In this document: in pieces, positions 28,858 through 37,492 of the stretch
How positions within the stretch are numbered: position 1 is the stretch's first letter
Layout: each line of letters opens with the position of its first letter
Assembly (NCBI RefSeq): GCF_005843885.1
Contig: NZ_CP040443.1
Location: 3,658,001 to 3,722,000 of the forward strand
DNA length: 64,000 bases
Direction of reading: 5' to 3'
Source of the DNA: Escherichia sp. E4742
GTDB lineage: Bacteria; Pseudomonadota; Gammaproteobacteria; Enterobacterales; Enterobacteriaceae
Notes under the pieces: generated by a model
The model's database searches: none
What the model was told of the DNA's origin: nothing
The model's input: the letters and a program-made list of their open reading frames with translations, nothing else
Position numbers and translations under genes: made by a program

Positions 28858-29894
28858 TTTTGTTCCTGTTCTTCGCGCTTGCGTTCTGCCGCCAGCGCCG
28901 CTTTACGTTTTTGTTCGGCTTCTTCCCAGGCTTCATAGGCGTTAACGATACGCGCCACCACCGGGTGACGAACCACGTCTTCGCTGTGGAAGAAGTTAAA
29001 GCTGATTTCTTCGACTTCGGCGAGCACCTCAATGGCGTGACGCAAGCCTGATTTAGTATTACGCGGCAGGTCGATCTGCGTGACGTCGCCGGTAATAACC
29101 GCTTTTGAGTTAAAACCGATACGGGTCAGGAACATCTTCATCTGTTCGATGGTGGTGTTCTGGCTTTCATCAAGAATGATAAACGCGTCGTTCAGCGTAC
29201 GACCACGCATATAGGCCAGCGGCGCGACTTCAATAACGTTGCGCTCAATCAGCTTCTCGACTTTCTCAAAGCCCAGCATTTCAAACAGCGCGTCGTACAG
29301 CGGGCGCAGATACGGGTCCACTTTCTGGCTTAAATCGCCAGGCAGGAAGCCCAGTTTCTCACCGGCTTCTACCGCCGGACGAGTCAGCAGAATACGGCGG
29401 ATTTCCTGGCGCTCCAGGGCATCAACAGCCGCAGCTACTGCCAGGTAGGTTTTACCCGTACCTGCCGGGCCAACGCCGAAGGTAATGTCATGGTCGAGAA
29501 TATTGGCGATGTACTGCGCCTGGTTTGGCGTACGTGGTTTAATCACGCCGCGTTTGGTCTTGATGTTGACCGCTTTGCCGTACTCCGGCACGCTCTCCGC
29601 GCTTTGCTCCAGTACCCGCGCTTCTTTAATCGCCAGGTGGATCTGTTCCGGTTCAATATCCTGAATCTGGCCGCGCATCGGGGCGGTATCGACATACAGG
29701 CTGCGCAGAATGTCTGCCGCGGCGGTGACGCAAATCGGGCGGCCGGTCAGTTTAAAGTGATTATCGCGGCGATTGATCTCGATGCCGAGACGGCGTTCGA
29801 GCTGCTTGATGTTGTCATCAAACGGGCCGCACAGGCTCAACAGACGCGCGTTGTCTGCTGGCTCCAGGGTGATTTCGCGAGTGTCTATGTTCAA
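28854..29894 (-). CDS. ybeZ: YbeZ, PhoH-family ATPase
   Basis: YbeZ is a PhoH-like P-loop ATPase linked to RNA metabolism through YbeY. A TTG start at 29894 is chosen, giving 346 residues beginning L(M)NIDTREIT. It is preceded by AAGAGGAAC at 5-nt spacing; an ATG 39 bp upstream would add a poorly placed leader. Walker A is GPAGTGKT (~135), Walker B is FIILDESQN (~225). The C-terminus is a charged Lys/Glu/Arg helix. It overlaps ybeY by four bases. Confidence 0.94.
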   Translation of the reverse strand: MNIDTREITLEPADNARLLSLCGPFDDNIKQLERRLGIEINRRDNHFKLTGRPICVTAAADILRSLYVDTAPMRGQIQDIEPEQIHLAIKEARVLEQSAESVPEYGKAVNIKTKRGVIKPRTPNQAQYIANILDHDITFGVGPAGTGKTYLAVAAAVDALERQEIRRILLTRPAVEAGEKLGFLPGDLSQKVDPYLRPLYDALFEMLGFEKVEKLIERNVIEVAPLAYMRGRTLNDAFIILDESQNTTIEQMKMFLTRIGFNSKAVITGDVTQIDLPRNTKSGLRHAIEVLAEVEEISFNFFHSEDVVRHPVVARIVNAYEAWEEAEQKRKAALAAERKREEQEQK

Positions 29895-30070
29895 ACCGTT
29901 CCTCTTATCTGTATGCCGCCGGAAGCTGAACATTCACCGGCCTATAACGAAATTATTCACGCCACAGGAAAAAGGCGCAAGCATTGCGATAAAGATGGGG
30001 ATAAAGAGAGAAAAAACAAGGCCCACCGGAACGGCGGGCCAGTGATTATTGACGAAGTGCGTGTTGTTCA

Positions 30071-30170
<100 letters not shown>

Positions 30171-30221
30171 ATTTGCGTTTGTCGTCAGTCTCAAAACTTA
30201 CCAGACCGGCGGGCCTGAGAA

Positions 30222-31646
30222 TTACGGCTGATAATAACCCACGCCCAGGTCATTTTCTTTGCGGGTACGGGCAATCACCGATTCCGGAGCCTCTGCCACG
30301 CGCAGACCCATTTCCTCTTCGGTACGCACCACTTTACCGCGCAGAGAGTTCGGGTAGACGTCGGTAATTTCTACATCGACGAATTTACCGATCATATCCG
30401 GCGTGCCTTCGAAGTTGACCACGCGGTTGTTTTCTGTACGACCAGAAAGCTCCATGATGCTCTTACGTGAAGTACCTTCTACCAGAATACGCTGGGTGGT
30501 GCCGAGCATCCGGCGGCTCCATGCCATCGCTTGCTGATTGATACGTTCTTGCAGAATATACAGACGCTGCTTCTTCTCTTCTTCCGGAACATCATCAACC
30601 ATATCGGCGGCTGGCGTACCCGGACGTGCAGAGAAGATAAAGCTGTAGCTCATGTCGAAATTGACGTCGGCAATCAGCTTCATCGTTTTCTCGAAGTCTT
30701 CGGTGGTTTCGCCAGGGAAGCCAACGATAAAGTCAGAACTGATCTGAATATCCGGACGCGCCGCACGCAATTTACGGATGATCGCTTTGTACTCCAGCGC
30801 CGTATGGGTACGTCCCATCAGGTTCAGAATACGATCGGAACCGCTCTGTACCGGCAGGTGCAGGAAGCTCACCAGCTCCGGCGTGTCGCGGTATACTTCG
30901 ATGATATCGTCGGTGAATTCGATCGGATGGCTGGTGGTAAAGCGAATACGATCGATCCCGTCGATCGCAGCAACCAGACGCAGCAGATCGGCAAACGATC
31001 CAGTGGTGCCGTCGTAGTTTTCACCACGCCAGGCGTTCACGTTCTGACCGAGCAGGTTGACTTCACGCACGCCCTGAGCAGCAAGCTGGGCAATCTCAAA
31101 CAGAATATCGTCGGACGGACGGCTTACCTCTTCACCACGGGTGTAAGGCACCACGCAGTAGGTGCAATATTTATTGCAGCCTTCCATGATGGAGACAAAC
31201 GCGGTCGGCCCTTCGGCGCGCGGTTCCGGCAGACGGTCGAACTTCTCGATTTCCGGGAAGCTGATATCTACAACCGGGCTGCGGTCGCCGCGCACGGAGT
31301 TGATCATCTCCGGCAGACGGTGCAGCGTTTGCGGCCCAAAAATAATATCGACATAGTGGGCGCGCTGGCGAATGTGCTCGCCTTCTTGCGATGCCACGCA
31401 GCCGCCGACGCCGATAATCAGGTCTGGATTCTTCTCTTTTAACAGTTTCCAGCGACCCAACTGATGGAAGACTTTTTCCTGAGCCTTCTCGCGGATTGAG
31501 CAGGTGTTCAGCAGCAGCACATCCGCTTCTTCCGCCACGTCGGTCAGTTGATAGCCGTGGGTGGCATCCAGCAGATCGGCCATCTTCGATGAATCGTACT
31601 CGTTCATCTGACAGCCCCAGGTTTTAATATGGAGTTTTTTGGTCAT
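30222..31646 (-). CDS. miaB: tRNA-2-methylthio-N6-dimethylallyladenosine synthase MiaB
   Basis: MiaB is a radical-SAM methylthiotransferase that adds the 2-methylthio group to i6A37 in tRNAs reading U-starting codons. The start MTKKLHIKTWG gives the standard 474 residues. The N-terminal UPF0004 domain has cysteines in TWGCQM, NTCSIR and VGGCVA that hold the auxiliary Fe-S cluster. The radical-SAM motif is CNKYCTYC (~157-164), and a TRAM RNA-binding domain ends the protein. It is leftward, facing away from ubiF. Confidence 0.98.
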   Translation of the reverse strand: MTKKLHIKTWGCQMNEYDSSKMADLLDATHGYQLTDVAEEADVLLLNTCSIREKAQEKVFHQLGRWKLLKEKNPDLIIGVGGCVASQEGEHIRQRAHYVDIIFGPQTLHRLPEMINSVRGDRSPVVDISFPEIEKFDRLPEPRAEGPTAFVSIMEGCNKYCTYCVVPYTRGEEVSRPSDDILFEIAQLAAQGVREVNLLGQNVNAWRGENYDGTTGSFADLLRLVAAIDGIDRIRFTTSHPIEFTDDIIEVYRDTPELVSFLHLPVQSGSDRILNLMGRTHTALEYKAIIRKLRAARPDIQISSDFIVGFPGETTEDFEKTMKLIADVNFDMSYSFIFSARPGTPAADMVDDVPEEEKKQRLYILQERINQQAMAWSRRMLGTTQRILVEGTSRKSIMELSGRTENNRVVNFEGTPDMIGKFVDVEITDVYPNSLRGKVVRTEEEMGLRVAEAPESVIARTRKENDLGVGYYQP

Positions 31647-31790
31647 CGACTTGCTCTTGCGAATAGTAGCCAGGAATGCAGGGCGCATAGTGTAATGCTT
31701 TGCTGCCGTTGTGACCAGTATGAGCGTTATCAGCCCTTGGGGGTAAAAATCCTGTAAACTTAAAGCATATTGCTAACAGGATGATTGACC

Positions 31791-32966
31791 ATGACAAATC
31801 AACCAACGGAAATTGCCATTGTCGGCGGAGGAATGGTCGGCGGCGCACTGGCGCTGGGACTGGCGCAGCACGGATTTTTGGTAACGGTAATCGAGCACGC
31901 AGAACCTGCGCCGTTTGTGGCCGACAGCCAGCCGGACGTGCGGATCTCGGCGATTAGTGCGGCTTCGGTGTCATTGCTTAAAGGTTTAGGCGTCTGGGAT
32001 GCGGTACAGGCCATGCGTTGCCATCCTTATCGCAGACTGGAAACGTGGGAGTGGGAAACGGCGCATGTGGTGTTTGACGCCGCTGAACTTAAGTTACCGT
32101 TGCTTGGCTATATGGTAGAAAACACTGTCCTGCAACAGGCGTTGTGGCAGGCGCTGGAAGCGCATCCGAAAGTAACGTTACGTGTGCCAACCTCGCTGAT
32201 TGCGCTGCATCGCCATAATGATCTTCAGGAGCTGGAACTGAAGGGCGGTGAAACGATCCGCGCGAAGCTGGTGATTGGTGCCGACGGCGCAAATTCGCAG
32301 GTGCGGCAGATGGCGGGAATTGGCGTTCATGCCTGGCAGTATGCGCAGTCGTGTATGTTGATTAGCGTACAGTGCGAGAACGATCCCGGCGATAGCACCT
32401 GGCAGCAGTTTACCCCGGACGGTCCACGCGCGTTTCTGCCGTTGTTTGATAACTGGGCGTCGCTGGTGTGGTATGACTCTCCGGCGCGCATTCGCCAGTT
32501 GCAGAGTATGAATATGGCGCAGTTACAGGCGGAAATTGCTAAACATTTTCCGTCGCGTCTGGGTTACGTGACACCACTTGCAGCAGGCGCTTTTCCGCTG
32601 ACGCGTCGCCATGCGTTGCAGTATGTGCAGCCGGGGCTGGCGCTGGTGGGCGATGCCGCGCATACCATTCATCCGCTGGCAGGGCAGGGAGTGAATCTTG
32701 GCTATCGGGATGTCGATGCTCTGATTGATGTTCTGGTCAACGCCCGCAGCTATGGCGAAGCGTGGGCCAGTTATCCAATCCTCAAGCGTTACCAGATGCG
32801 TCGCATGGCGGATAACTTCATGATGCAAAGCGGTATGGATCTGTTTTATGCCGGATTCAGCAATAATCTGCCGCCGCTGCGTTTTATACGTAATCTTGGT
32901 TTGATGGCGGCGGAACGTGCTGGCGTACTGAAACGTCAGGCGCTGAAATATGCGTTAGGGTTGTAG
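31791..32966 (+). CDS. ubiF: 2-octaprenyl-3-methyl-6-methoxy-1,4-benzoquinol hydroxylase UbiF
   Basis: UbiF catalyses the last aerobic hydroxylation of ubiquinone biosynthesis. The 391-residue flavoprotein monooxygenase has the FAD-binding GGGMVGGALALG (~11-22), the DG motif in VIGADGANSQVR (~160) and the second FAD motif ALVGDAAHTIHPLAGQGVNLG (~285). The ATG at 31791 is chosen over the one two codons upstream. It is transcribed rightward, convergent with the tRNA operon, with a REP cluster between. Confidence 0.97.
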   Translation: MTNQPTEIAIVGGGMVGGALALGLAQHGFLVTVIEHAEPAPFVADSQPDVRISAISAASVSLLKGLGVWDAVQAMRCHPYRRLETWEWETAHVVFDAAELKLPLLGYMVENTVLQQALWQALEAHPKVTLRVPTSLIALHRHNDLQELELKGGETIRAKLVIGADGANSQVRQMAGIGVHAWQYAQSCMLISVQCENDPGDSTWQQFTPDGPRAFLPLFDNWASLVWYDSPARIRQLQSMNMAQLQAEIAKHFPSRLGYVTPLAAGAFPLTRRHALQYVQPGLALVGDAAHTIHPLAGQGVNLGYRDVDALIDVLVNARSYGEAWASYPILKRYQMRRMADNFMMQSGMDLFYAGFSNNLPPLRFIRNLGLMAAERAGVLKRQALKYALGL

Positions 32967-32977
32967 TCTCACAATAT

Positions 32978-33068
32978 TGCCGGATGCATGCCAACCGTAG
33001 GTCGGATAAGACGCGCCAGCGTCGCATCCGACGTTGAAGGATAATACGTGCCAGCGTCGCATCCGACA
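32978..33068. repeat. REP cluster downstream of ubiF
   Basis: A partial REP TGCCGGATGCATGCC is followed by GTCGGATAAGACGCG..CAGCGTCGCATCCGAC. A further CAGCGTCGCATCCGAC copy lies about 33 bp on. It lies between convergent ubiF and glnX. Confidence 0.88.
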
Positions 33069-33081
33069 TTGAATATACGCA

Positions 33082-33116
33082 GAAAAGCAAAAAGCTCGCC
33101 GAAGCGAGCTTTTTTA
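33082..33116 (-). terminator. Intrinsic terminator of the glnX tRNA operon
   Basis: On the leftward strand AGCTCGC pairs with GCGAGCT (loop TTCG), followed by TTTTTGCTTTT. On the + strand the same stem is followed by TTTTTTAA, so it can act in both directions. Confidence 0.88.
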
Positions 33117-33119
33117 ATG

Positions 33120-33194
33120 TGGCTGGGGTACGAGGATTCGAACCTCGGAATGCCGGAATCAGAATCCGGTGCCTTACCGCTTGGCGATACCCCA
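33120..33194 (-). tRNA. glnX: tRNA-Gln (CTG)
   Basis: A 75-nt cloverleaf with encoded CCA. The anticodon loop TTCTGAT gives CTG, which reads CAG. It is identical in sequence to the copy at 33232-33306. It is the last gene of the seven-tRNA operon. Confidence 0.97.
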
Positions 33195-33231
33195 ACAGGG
33201 TGCACTTACAAGGTAAGCGTCTTGAATAAAT

Positions 33232-33306
33232 TGGCTGGGGTACGAGGATTCGAACCTCGGAATGCCGGAATCAGAATCCGGTGCCTTACCGCTTGGCGAT
33301 ACCCCA
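33232..33306 (-). tRNA. glnV: tRNA-Gln (CTG)
   Basis: A 75-nt cloverleaf with encoded CCA and anticodon CTG. It is identical to glnX. Amber suppressor supE alleles of E. coli map to this gene; the anticodon here is wild-type CTG. Confidence 0.97.
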
Positions 33307-33354
33307 ACAAATTTGTTTTTGAATTTGCCGAATCTATTCGACAGATTCAGAATT

Positions 33355-33431
33355 TGGTGGCTACGACGGGATTCGAACCTGTGACCCCATCATTATGAGT
33401 GATGTGCTCTAACCAACTGAGCTACGTAGCC
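33355..33431 (-). tRNA. metU: tRNA-Met (CAT, elongator)
   Basis: A 77-nt cloverleaf with CCA. The anticodon stem-loop is CATCACTCATAATGATG. The elongator type is shown by the G1-C72 pair (GGCTACG..CGTAGCC). It is identical to metT in the same operon. Confidence 0.96.
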
Positions 33432-33446
33432 AGATTATTTCTTCGA

Positions 33447-33521
33447 TGGCTGGGGTACCTGGATTCGAACCAGGGAATGCCGGTATCAAAAACCGGTGCC
33501 TTACCGCTTGGCGATACCCCA
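33447..33521 (-). tRNA. glnW: tRNA-Gln (TTG)
   Basis: A 75-nt cloverleaf with CCA and anticodon TTG (loop TTTTTGAT), reading CAA. It is identical to the neighbouring glnU. Confidence 0.97.
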
Positions 33522-33555
33522 ATAACCGGGCGGTGAACCGCTTACTCGAAGAAGA

Positions 33556-33630
33556 TGGCTGGGGTACCTGGATTCGAACCAGGGAATGCCGGTATCAAAA
33601 ACCGGTGCCTTACCGCTTGGCGATACCCCA
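33556..33630 (-). tRNA. glnU: tRNA-Gln (TTG)
   Basis: A 75-nt cloverleaf with CCA and anticodon TTG. It is a tandem duplicate of glnW 34 bp away. Confidence 0.97.
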
Positions 33631-33653
33631 TCCGTACAACGCTTTCTGGTGAA

Positions 33654-33738
33654 TGGTGCGGGAGGCGAGACTTGAACTCGCACACCTTGCGGCGCCAGAA
33701 CCTAAATCTGGTGCGTCTACCAATTTCGCCACTCCCGC
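33654..33738 (-). tRNA. leuW: tRNA-Leu (TAG)
   Basis: An 85-nt class II tRNA with a long variable arm (GGCGCCGCAAGGTGT region), encoded CCA and anticodon TAG in AGATTTAGGTTCT. It reads CUA/CUG. Confidence 0.97.
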
Positions 33739-33746
33739 AAAAAAGA

Positions 33747-33823
33747 TGGTGGCTACGACGGGATTCGAACCTGTGACCCCATCATTATGAGTGATGTGCT
33801 CTAACCAACTGAGCTACGTAGCC
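33747..33823 (-). tRNA. metT: tRNA-Met (CAT, elongator), first of operon
   Basis: A 77-nt elongator tRNA-Met with CCA, identical to metU. It is the promoter-proximal gene of the metT-leuW-glnUW-metU-glnVX operon. Confidence 0.96.
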
Positions 33824-33850
33824 ATCTTTTTTTCGCGTTACCTTATCGGC

Positions 33851-33891
33851 GTTGCGGGGCGCATTATGCGTATAGAGCCTTGCAGCGTCAA
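33851..33891 (-). promoter_or_regulatory. Sigma-70 promoter of the metT tRNA operon with GC-rich discriminator
   Basis: Leftward -35 TTGACG (33886-33891), 17-bp spacer and -10 CATAAT (33863-33868), followed by the discriminator GCGCCCCGC. A GC-rich discriminator is typical of stable-RNA promoters under stringent control. The rest of the 319-bp gap to the next gene shows no other feature I can name. Confidence 0.85.
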
Positions 33892-34142
33892 CCTCTTTTT
33901 CAAGGAAAATTGCTCGAAAGTGACTGTTTGGTTAGGTTGCGAACAGCGTGGCGCTATATTCGTCAATTATTGTTTATTTCGTGTTTTTTTCTGTTGTTTT
34001 GCTATACAGGATGAAATTCGGAATTCAACAATAGCGCCGAAGAATTATCTCATGAAATACTGCACCGTTACGATTGGACAGGGCAGGAATTGCGGCGCCC
34101 GCATCTCTGCTATCATTTCAGGCGATTCATTGAGGGAATAAT

Positions 34143-34580
34143 ATGCTGCGTTTTATCACGGTGCTGGTCAGTGCTTTATTATTTATGCAATCCGCATTTG
34201 CCGATACAGCCCGACCGGAAATCGGTAAATATGTTTTTGGCTATCGTGGGCAGGAAGGCGCTGTGGTGTGGATGATGCGAATCGGGCCGCAAGCGTCTAA
34301 TGAAGCACTCGTTCAGGTATCGCATGTTGATAATGACATCGATGGTCAGATTTTTCGCTGTAAAGTAAAAGTATTACAGGAAGGTGAGAAATCTTATACC
34401 GCTGTAATCAAGGGGGAATCTTTTGAGTTATTACGCCTGAAAGAGGGAAATGGCAGCCTGCATATCCCGGAGGAATCGGCAACCTGGTCAGTCGCTTACA
34501 GTAATGAGTTATCTGACAGTGATGTAGCAAATCCGGAACATTTCCTCACTGCATATCAGAATCAACAAGCTCCCCAGTAA
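34143..34580 (+). CDS. Putative exported protein of unknown function, strain-variable
   Basis: I do not recognise this 145-residue protein. A signal peptide is clear (residues 1-20, cleavage after SAFA, then DTARPE), so it is probably periplasmic. The mature part is small and acidic, with predicted beta-strands (YVFGYRGQEGAVVWMMRIGP; IFRCKVKVL; YTAVIKGESFELLRL) and a Gln-rich tail. It has one cysteine. GAGGGAA lies 4-10 bases before the ATG. It lies alone between the divergent metT promoter and the end of convergent asnB, where I recall only ~380 bp without a gene in K-12. A hairpin follows the stop. Signal peptide, good RBS and terminator argue for a real gene. Confidence 0.75.
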   Translation: MLRFITVLVSALLFMQSAFADTARPEIGKYVFGYRGQEGAVVWMMRIGPQASNEALVQVSHVDNDIDGQIFRCKVKVLQEGEKSYTAVIKGESFELLRLKEGNGSLHIPEESATWSVAYSNELSDSDVANPEHFLTAYQNQQAPQ

Positions 34581-34585
34581 CTGAA

Positions 34586-34612
34586 ATTGCCCCGGATTTC
34601 TCCGGGGGCAAT
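34586..34612. terminator. Shared hairpin between the exported-protein gene and asnB
   Basis: ATTGCCCCGGA / TCCGGGGGCAAT forms a strong stem between convergent stops, so it can serve both genes. U-tracts are short on either side. Confidence 0.65.
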
Positions 34613-34622
34613 ATTACACGTC

Positions 34623-36287
34623 TTATTTATATGCAGACTGGTGAACACCAACCGCGCGACCAGACGGATCGTCCATTTTCTTGAACGCTTCATCCCATTC
34701 GATCGCTTTAGCAGAAGAACAAGCGACGGACGGGCCGCCCGGTACGCACTCTGCGGCGCTCGGAAGCGGGAACAATTCTTCAAAGATTTCCCGATACAGA
34801 TACGCTTCTTTTGAGGTTGGCGTGTTGTATGGGAAGCGGAAGCGGGCAGTTTCCAGTTGTTGATCGGAAACCTGCTGCGCCGCCACTTCTTTCAGTGTGT
34901 CAATCCAACTGTAACCGACGCCATCGGAGAACTGCTCTTTCTGCCGCCAGGCAACACTTGCAGGCAGGTACGACTCAAAACATTCACGCAGGATGTGTTT
35001 TTCCATCTTACCGTTACCGCACATTTTATCCTGCGGGTTAATACGCATTGCTACGTCGAGGAATTTTTTGTCAAGGAACGGAACGCGCGCTTCCACTCCC
35101 CAGGCCGACATCGCTTTGTTGGCACGCGCGCAGTCATACATATGCAGGGCCAGCAGTTTACGTACAGTCTCTTCATGCAGCTCTTTGGCGTTCGGCGCTT
35201 TGTGGAAGTAAAGATAACCGCCAAACACTTCATCAGAACCTTCACCGGACAGTACCATCTTAATGCCCATCGCCTTGATCTTACGCGACATTAAATACAT
35301 CGGTGTTGAAGCGCGAATAGTGGTCACATCGTACGTTTCGATGTGGTAAATCACATCGCGGATGGCATCCAGACCTTCCTGTACAGTGAAGTGAATTTCG
35401 TGATGCACAGTGCCCAGATGGTTTGCCACTTCCTGTGCTGCTTTCAGATCCGGTGAACCCGGCAGACCTACGGCAAAGGAGTGCAACTGAGGCCACCAGG
35501 CTTCGGAACGTTCCTGATCTTCCACGCGACGGGCGGCGTATTTCTTGGTGATCGCGGAAATAATTGAGGAATCCAGACCCCCCGAGAGCAGCACACCGTA
35601 AGGCACGTCAGACATCAGATGGCTTTTAACGGAATCTTCCAGCGCCTGACGCAGTTCGTTTTTGTCGGTCACGTTATCTTTCACCGCATCGTAGTCGAAC
35701 CAGTCACGATGATAATAAGAACGGATTTCGCCGTCCTGGCTCCACAAATAGCTCCCCGCCGGGAACTCTTTAATCGTGCGGCATACTGGCACGAGAGCTT
35801 TCATTTCTGAGGCCACATACAGCTGACCGTGTTCGTCATAGCCCATATACAGTGGGATAATCCCCAGATGGTCGCGACCAATCAGATATGCATCTTTTTC
35901 GCTGTCGTACAGGGCAAAGGCGAACATGCCCTGCAAGTCGTCGAGAAATTCCGCCCCTTTTTCCTGATACAACGCGAGGATCACTTCGCAGTCAGACCCG
36001 GTCTGAAACTGGTAACGATCGCCATACTCAGCACGCAATGCCTGGTGGTTGTAGATTTCACCGTTTACCGCCAGTACGTGGGTTTTTTGTTGGTTGTAGA
36101 GAGGTTGCGCCCCCGCGTTAACGTCAACAATTGACAGACGTTCGTGGGCGAGAATGGCGTTATCGCTGGCATAAATACCGGACCAGTCCGGGCCGCGATG
36201 ACGCATCAGGCGTGACAGCTCGAGTGCTTTCTTCCGCAGCTCAACTGCGTCTGTTTTGATATCGAATACGCCAAAAATTGAACACAT
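34623..36287 (-). CDS. asnB: Asparagine synthetase B (glutamine-hydrolysing)
   Basis: AsnB makes asparagine from aspartate and ATP with glutamine as nitrogen donor. The start at MCSIFGVFD is fixed by the requirement for Cys2 as the N-terminal nucleophile of the class II glutaminase domain (~1-190), giving 554 residues; an upstream extension is rejected. The synthetase domain has the ATP pyrophosphatase P-loop LLSGGLDSSI (~230-240). It is transcribed leftward, away from nagD. Confidence 0.98.
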   Translation of the reverse strand: MCSIFGVFDIKTDAVELRKKALELSRLMRHRGPDWSGIYASDNAILAHERLSIVDVNAGAQPLYNQQKTHVLAVNGEIYNHQALRAEYGDRYQFQTGSDCEVILALYQEKGAEFLDDLQGMFAFALYDSEKDAYLIGRDHLGIIPLYMGYDEHGQLYVASEMKALVPVCRTIKEFPAGSYLWSQDGEIRSYYHRDWFDYDAVKDNVTDKNELRQALEDSVKSHLMSDVPYGVLLSGGLDSSIISAITKKYAARRVEDQERSEAWWPQLHSFAVGLPGSPDLKAAQEVANHLGTVHHEIHFTVQEGLDAIRDVIYHIETYDVTTIRASTPMYLMSRKIKAMGIKMVLSGEGSDEVFGGYLYFHKAPNAKELHEETVRKLLALHMYDCARANKAMSAWGVEARVPFLDKKFLDVAMRINPQDKMCGNGKMEKHILRECFESYLPASVAWRQKEQFSDGVGYSWIDTLKEVAAQQVSDQQLETARFRFPYNTPTSKEAYLYREIFEELFPLPSAAECVPGGPSVACSSAKAIEWDEAFKKMDDPSGRAVGVHQSAYK

Positions 36288-36692
36288 AACCTTCTCCGTT
36301 AACCTGGTGTTTGCTGTTTGTTGTGTTTGCTTGTTTAAAAAAATGCCGCAAAGCAGCACTGTGCGCAAGCGATTTGGCGGTGTAAAAATAAAAAACGTAA
36401 TGGTGATTGTCGATTAGTGAAAAAAGGTCTGGTGTAGTGATGTGTTTATTGATGGATCGATAATTTTTGACAGGTTTTATTGAATGGATATATTTTGCGG
36501 GGGGATAAGAAACCAAATCGCTTAAAAAGTGAGATTTGTTCATGCCGGATGCGGTGTGAACACTTTATCCGGCCTACAAAATCATGAAAATTCAATATAT
36601 TGCAGGAGCTGTGTGGGCCTGATAAGCGTAGCGCATCAGGCAGTTTGGCGTTTGTCATCAATATCAACCACGCCCTGAGACGTGGTTGCTAT
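36288..36692. other. asnB upstream region with BIME
   Basis: This 405-bp gap holds the AT-rich asnB leader and promoter area (36288-36540) and a BIME at 36543-36642. No coding region is supported. Confidence 0.5.
36543..36642. repeat. BIME (two inverted REPs) downstream of nagD
   Basis: TGCCGGATGCGGTG..CTTTATCCGGCCTAC, a linker with TTCAATATATTG, and GGCCTGATAAGCG..GCATCAGGCA. The layout matches the element at 30071. Confidence 0.9.
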
Positions 36693-37445
36693 TCAGATAA
36701 CATCAATTTCAGCGACCGACGGATAAATCCAGCTGGGGCGGAACGGCATACTGTCGATATCGTCGAGCGACGAAACGCCGGAGAGCACAAGAATCGTCTC
36801 CAGACCGGCCTGGAAGCCCGCCAGAATATCGGTACGCAGGTTATCGCCGACAATCACCGTTTCTTCCGAGTGCGCCTGCATTTTGTTTAATGCTGCACGG
36901 ATGATCCACGGGCTGGGCTTACCAACATAGAACGGTTTACGTCCGGAGATTTTCTCAATGCCCGCGCACAGCGCGCCACAGGCGGGATAAAAACCGCGCC
37001 CGTGGGTGTCCGGGTTGGTGGCGATAAAGCGTGCACCATTAGCGACGAAATAGGCCGCTTTATGCATCATGTCCCAGTTGTAGGAACGCGTTTCGCCAAC
37101 AATCACAAAATCAGGGTTCACATCGGTAATAGTGAAACCGGCTTTGTACAGCTCATGAATCAGCGCGCCTTCGCCCACCACATACGCTTTTTTACCTTCC
37201 TGACGACGCAGGAAATCGGCGGTTGCCATCGCGGAGGTATAAAACACGCTGTCCGGCACATCGACACCGGCAGTGGCAAAGCGGTTCGCCAGATCTTGCC
37301 CGGTCTGCGAAGGATAGTTGGTCAGCAACACCAGCGGCAGGCCTTTATCCATAATCCCGTGCAAAAATTCCGCTGCACCCGGTACGGCGACGTTATCGTG
37401 CATCAGCACGCCGTCGATATCGCAAATTACATTTTTAATGGTCAT
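36693..37445 (-). CDS. nagD: Ribonucleotide monophosphatase NagD (UmpH)
   Basis: NagD/UmpH is a HAD-superfamily phosphatase with preference for UMP and other nucleoside monophosphates. It is cotranscribed with nag genes although its role in amino-sugar use is unclear. In 250 residues it has HAD motif I DIDGVLMHD (~9-17), motif II LLTNYPS (~40) and motif IV region GDNLRTDI (~200). It ends the nagBACD operon. Confidence 0.97.
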   Translation of the reverse strand: MTIKNVICDIDGVLMHDNVAVPGAAEFLHGIMDKGLPLVLLTNYPSQTGQDLANRFATAGVDVPDSVFYTSAMATADFLRRQEGKKAYVVGEGALIHELYKAGFTITDVNPDFVIVGETRSYNWDMMHKAAYFVANGARFIATNPDTHGRGFYPACGALCAGIEKISGRKPFYVGKPSPWIIRAALNKMQAHSEETVIVGDNLRTDILAGFQAGLETILVLSGVSSLDDIDSMPFRPSWIYPSVAEIDVI

Positions 37446-37492
37446 GGACTACCCAGAATATTGACAACAATAAGCGCCACTATAAAAGCACA

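Noticed and set aside
30531..31442. 303-codon rightward frame opposite miaB
   Set aside because: Antisense shadow of the conserved miaB gene.
33048..33776. Short open frames with repeated GYEDSNLG / GVPGFEPGNAG motifs
   Set aside because: These are translations of tandem tRNA genes, not proteins.
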